From contig NZ_FRCP01000006.1 of the NCBI RefSeq assembly GCF_900142955.1, positions 1-64,000 of the forward strand: a DNA stretch of 64,000 nt. The letters run 5' to 3'. Of the stretch, positions 61,296 to 64,000 are shown piece after piece. The position numbers were made by a program, and so were the translations under genes. The notes under the pieces were generated by a model. That model was given only the letters and a program-made list of their open reading frames with translations, was not told where the DNA came from and made no database searches. How positions within the stretch are numbered: position 1 is the first letter of the stretch; every line of letters begins with the position of its first letter. The DNA is from Anaerosporobacter mobilis DSM 15930. GTDB lineage: Bacteria; Bacillota; Clostridia; Lachnospirales; Lachnospiraceae.

Positions 61296-61910
61296 TTAAA
61301 TTCGAATATTATACTCATCAATCAAGTTCACCGCTGACTTTACTATCTGTGCTGTCATTCCCCAGATAATCCATTTCTCATAATGGTAAAATAAAATCTC
61401 ATACGTACCTTTTGCCCATGGATAATTTTCCCCTCCCGTTATACGTTCATAAGGAAAATCCTTAGGAGGCTCATGATTTAATTTACTCTCAAACTTCTCA
61501 GGCTGCTTATTACGAAAGAAGTCTAATGGTACTTTAATCACTTCAGCTACCTCATCCGTACTAAATGTATCCCGATACTCTCTTATTATACCGATATAGG
61601 AATGTATCATTAGGTTGAAAGGCGAAATATAGATATCTCCTGGTCCTAACACCTCAATTTGTTGCCTTGTAACTAGTAGTTCTTCTACTGTTTCACGAAC
61701 AGAGCACTCCTGCAAGGTTTCGCCTGTTTCATGTTTTCCACCTGGGAAGCAGATTTCTCCGGGTTGGTATCTTAATTTACTGGATCTCTTTTCAAACAAC
61801 AGATACGTTATTCCATCTATATCAATCATGGGAACCAAAACTGCATACTGCCTGAATTCTTCTTCTCCAATGATTCCAGGTTGCCTTATTAAAAATTGTT
61901 CTTTCTTCAA
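61296..61910 (-). CDS. Nudix hydrolase, CoA-pyrophosphatase-like
   Basis: A 204-residue protein with the Nudix box GGKHETGETLQECSVRETVEEL (GX5EX7REUXEE-type). The neighbouring LLFEKRSSKLRYQPGEICFPG resembles CoA diphosphatases (YeaB/NudL type). The start is a TTG at 61910 with AGGAGG 8 bases upstream. Likely clears damaged or excess CoA; the exact substrate is inferred. Confidence 0.88.
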   Translation of the reverse strand: MKKEQFLIRQPGIIGEEEFRQYAVLVPMIDIDGITYLLFEKRSSKLRYQPGEICFPGGKHETGETLQECSVRETVEELLVTRQQIEVLGPGDIYISPFNLMIHSYIGIIREYRDTFSTDEVAEVIKVPLDFFRNKQPEKFESKLNHEPPKDFPYERITGGENYPWAKGTYEILFYHYEKWIIWGMTAQIVKSAVNLIDEYNIRI

Positions 61911-61990
61911 AACAATCGCCTCCTTTGTGGTTTTGATTAAGCCCAGATCTCATATCAGGCATTCATATCACTGAAAACACAATATTCTTT

Positions 61991-62353
61991 CTATCTTAAT
62001 AACCACTCTTGTGCATCTTCTGCATTATTGTAAAATCTAATATCAGTTCCTTTATTCAATTCCAGAGCCAATTCTTTAAATCTGTCGTTCATTGTTCTTT
62101 CTTCATTAATTATAAATACTACCTTTATCTTATAATTAATGATTTTCTGCAAAAACATTCCAAACAACTTTGTCTTCAAATCATAGAATTCATCTGCAAT
62201 TATTCTACCATCAATCATTACTGAATTTATCCCACTTTCAAAACATGCTGATATGATATCTAACATATCAGCTTCTGAATGTATCTTTGATTCTATTTCG
62301 TTAAACATAATATAACTTTTATCCTCTTTATTAACAACGTTATATTTCATCAT
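61991..62353 (-). CDS. DUF4180 protein
   Basis: A 120-residue protein with the family pattern DMLDIISACFESGINSVMID, FYDLKTKLFGMFLQKIINYKIKVVFI and RFKELALELNKGTDIRFYNNAEDAQEWL. The function of DUF4180 is unknown. The start (ATG at 62353, with GGAGGG six bases before) overlaps the upstream HTH gene by 14 bases, so the two are translated together. Confidence 0.87.
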   Translation of the reverse strand: MMKYNVVNKEDKSYIMFNEIESKIHSEADMLDIISACFESGINSVMIDGRIIADEFYDLKTKLFGMFLQKIINYKIKVVFIINEERTMNDRFKELALELNKGTDIRFYNNAEDAQEWLLR

Positions 62354-62846
62354 TCTGACCCTCCATTTCATTAGCTTCTACAAGCATTGCAATATCATCT
62401 AAGAATTCTTTTGTCATATCAATATTTGCCCATAGAATAATTCTTAGTCTATTGGTATTTTCATTGTATTTTATATTAATTGTCTGTCCCTGTAGCCTTT
62501 CATCTTTACAATTCATAATTGCTAAGAGAGTATTGGATACTCTAAAATAAGTATCTTTACTTATATTTTTTAAATCTACGACGCTGGAAACTTTAATTTC
62601 ATTATTCATTTCTAATTTATCCTTAGCTTTAGAAAACTCTACTTCTTCATCAAAGGTAGGCACTTCATTCTCTATCGTCGAATTCTTGTTTTCTGTGAAT
62701 ACTTCTAAATCTATCTGGGATATTCTCCATTGCTTCCCAACCTTATTCGCTTTGAGCTTACCTTCTTTTATGAACTTTCTTACTGTTTTATGATGAATAT
62801 CTAAAACTTCTGCGACCTGATCTATTGTATAAAATTTATTCTCCAT
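62340..62846 (-). CDS. Excisionase-like HTH protein paired with DUF4180
   Basis: A 168-residue protein. The N-terminal MerR/excisionase-type helix-turn-helix is FYTIDQVAEVLDIHHKTVRK then FIKEGKLKANKVGKQWRI. A linker and a C-terminal alpha/beta domain follow (about 85-165, with VVDLKNISKDTYFRVSNTLL). GAGGAAG precedes the ATG. Probably a transcription factor whose co-encoded partner is the DUF4180 protein. Confidence 0.85.
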   Translation of the reverse strand: MENKFYTIDQVAEVLDIHHKTVRKFIKEGKLKANKVGKQWRISQIDLEVFTENKNSTIENEVPTFDEEVEFSKAKDKLEMNNEIKVSSVVDLKNISKDTYFRVSNTLLAIMNCKDERLQGQTINIKYNENTNRLRIILWANIDMTKEFLDDIAMLVEANEMEGQNDEI

Positions 62847-63017
62847 TTTAAGCTTCCTCTTTCCAGATGATATGCTTATAGTATAGTTTTATTTCACTAA
62901 TGTCAATACCTTATTGCACTTTAATGTATTTTGTTGAGTCTTATTGAACTTTATTCCCTTTTCAACTTTTGATTGTTATGAGTACACATATTGCTTGTAT
63001 CAAAACATTCATCTAAA

Positions 63018-63056
63018 AAAAGAGTCATTTCATCAAATTGATAAAATAACTCTTTC
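63018..63056 (-). terminator. Terminator of the rubrerythrin gene
   Basis: GAAAGAGTTATTTTATCAAT pairs with the segment ending GAAATGACTCTTT, and the minus strand continues with TTTT. About 50 bases after the stop codon. Confidence 0.85.
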
Positions 63057-63106
63057 TACATATTCAATAACCGCTTAGCCTTTTCTCTGTGTCTTCCAAC
63101 TTGATA

Positions 63107-63661
63107 CTAAAACTCTTTATACATTTCCTTCTTAACACCACAGACTGGGCATTTATCTGGAGCTTCATCAAGAATGGTATGTCCACAAATCGGGCAGATA
63201 TATACATTGGTCAATTCTATGTCTTTCCCTTCTCTTGCACAATCTTGAGCTTTCTTAAATAAGTCTGCGTGGATTTTTTCAGCCTCTAAGGCATAATGGA
63301 AGGAGCGTTCAGCACCTTTTTCTTCTTGAAACTGAGCTGTGTTCAGATAAACTGGATACATCTGCTCTACTTCATGAAGTTCTCCATCAATTGCTCCTTG
63401 TAGATTGTCTACAGTCTTTCCAGTACCAAACTCTGCACCAGCTGTTACAGTAGCACCTTGAGTTTCTCCAGCAATTACATTGAAATGATTATTCGCATGT
63501 ACTTGTTCCGCATAAGCAATCGCAATAAAGAGCTTTGCAATATTAGGAAAACCCTCCTTTTCTGCCATGGTTGCCCAAGTAAGGTATCTCATATGCGCCA
63601 TACTTTCGCCACCGTACGCTGAATGTAAAAATTCACTTGTCATTGCATTTTTTACTGCCAT
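63107..63661 (-). CDS. Rubrerythrin
   Basis: A 184-residue di-iron peroxidase. The N-terminal four-helix domain has the Glu/His ligand repeats (GGESMAHMRY, AYAEQVHANNHF, GELHEVEQMYP, EAEKIHADLF). The C-terminal rubredoxin-like domain has CPICGH and CPVCG. It removes peroxide in anaerobes. AGGAGG precedes the ATG. Confidence 0.95.
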   Translation of the reverse strand: MAVKNAMTSEFLHSAYGGESMAHMRYLTWATMAEKEGFPNIAKLFIAIAYAEQVHANNHFNVIAGETQGATVTAGAEFGTGKTVDNLQGAIDGELHEVEQMYPVYLNTAQFQEEKGAERSFHYALEAEKIHADLFKKAQDCAREGKDIELTNVYICPICGHTILDEAPDKCPVCGVKKEMYKEF

Positions 63662-63696
63662 TGTTTCATTCCTCCTATATAATTTTATTTAATCAA

Positions 63697-63725
63697 GGGC
63701 TATTACTTTATAACAATAACAGCCC
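63697..63725 (-). terminator. Stem-loop after the 2-oxoacid:ferredoxin oxidoreductase beta gene
   Basis: GGGCTGTTATT pairs with AGTAATAGCCC (one mismatch), 35 bases after the stop at 63761. Followed by TTGATTAAAT. Probable terminator. Confidence 0.6.
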
Positions 63726-63760
63726 CGGTTTAACAAGAACTATATTACGCAAAAAACTCT

Positions 63761-64000
63761 TTATACAAATTCCTGTATTAAACTTTGTATTACCTTCCTA
63801 TCTGTCTTTTGATCTAGTAGAGGCTCTTTTCCTGCTAAAACAATATTCTTCTTATGAAAGTCTTCTTTTTCTTCTTTGTATAATACACCAATCGGTATTT
63901 TTTCATCAAACTCCATTGCTCTCTTCATAGCTTCCACCCGATCTGTAGGATCATAATCAGCTTCTAATTGATATACTCTATTTTTATAATAAGCAAAAGT
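63761..64000 (-). CDS. 2-oxoacid:ferredoxin oxidoreductase beta subunit, C-terminal part (cut by the window edge)
   Basis: Only the last 79 residues lie in the window (TFAYYKNRVYQLEADYDPTD to SLIQEFV). NRVYQLEADYDPTDRVEAMKRAMEF and IPIGVLYKEEKEDF are typical ends of the beta (TPP-binding) subunit of 2-oxoglutarate/2-oxoacid:ferredoxin oxidoreductases. The catalytic part and the start lie beyond position 64000. This subunit, with an alpha partner outside the window, makes acyl-CoA and reduced ferredoxin. Confidence 0.85.
   Translation of the reverse strand, partial: TFAYYKNRVYQLEADYDPTDRVEAMKRAMEFDEKIPIGVLYKEEKEDFHKKNIVLAGKEPLLDQKTDRKVIQSLIQEFV

Noticed and set aside
1..64000. CRISPR arrays, rRNA or tRNA genes.
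   Set aside because: No regularly spaced short repeats and no rRNA or tRNA sequence signatures were noticed on either strand.

Overview
The window reads as chromosomal DNA of a low-GC, anaerobic, spore-forming Firmicute, most like the cellulolytic Lachnospiraceae (Clostridium cluster XIVa, of the Lachnoclostridium phytofermentans type). The spore-coat operon cotJABC shows endospore formation. A glycyl radical enzyme with its activase, rubrerythrin and a 2-oxoacid:ferredoxin oxidoreductase fragment show an anaerobic life. A secreted GH5 glucanase, a GH113 enzyme and carbohydrate-type ABC importers show polysaccharide use. The genus is inferred from gene content, not from a marker gene. No rRNA, tRNA or CRISPR array was seen.

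The main discovery is in 4.3-17.8 kb. The Mn-catalase-like coat gene cotJC is cut in two. Its N-terminal 62 codons follow cotJA and cotJB at 17.2-17.8 kb, and its C-terminal 113 codons lie 12.6 kb away at 4.3-4.6 kb, in the same orientation and order. Between them sits an element with a large serine recombinase whose stop codon abuts one junction. Joining the two junctions at a shared GG dinucleotide restores one open frame across the family motif DIGTEELAHME and brings together all five expected metal ligands. The reciprocal join gives a near-perfect palindromic attP. This is the design of a sporulation-excised (skin-like) intervening element, here carrying metabolic cargo: a complete BMP-family nucleoside ABC importer, the YjjI/YjjW glycyl radical pair, an arylsulfotransferase-like membrane protein and two tiny SHOCT-like proteins, one just upstream of the recombinase.

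Layout of the rest. 0-4 kb: guaA, a small protein, a DUF6512 membrane protein and a rhodanese lipoprotein. 18-23 kb: AlkD-like DNA repair protein, Ca2+-type P-ATPase, isochorismatase-family hydrolase and a cold-shock protein. 23-34 kb: a cluster read leftward with an OmpR-type two-component system, a propeller/solute-binding fusion lipoprotein, two sugar-type permeases, a long coiled-coil HlyD-like protein and an FtsX/MacB-like membrane protein. 34-38 kb: GNAT and LysR, then an acyltransferase/condensation-like protein with a DUF6320 partner. 37.8-42 kb: a lantibiotic/antimicrobial-peptide resistance operon (ABC ATPase, two permeases, response regulator, sensor kinase). 42-47.5 kb: AlkZ-related protein, carbonic anhydrase, ABC exporter, GH113 enzyme and its LacI-type regulator. 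47.8-55.3 kb: Ig-like surface protein, ECF sigma/anti-sigma with a related lipoprotein, a DUF4118 histidine kinase and a chemoreceptor. 55.4-60 kb: an HTH protein of unknown role and the GH5 glucanase. 60-64 kb: MsrAB, Nudix, HTH/DUF4180 pair, rubrerythrin and the end of a 2-oxoacid:ferredoxin oxidoreductase beta subunit.

Intergenic spaces hold at least three kinds of long palindromic, MITE-like repeats (about 140-280 bp). One family has two full copies and three partial ones. Most genes are on the minus strand, and many end at clear stem-loop terminators, which helps to define the transcription units.
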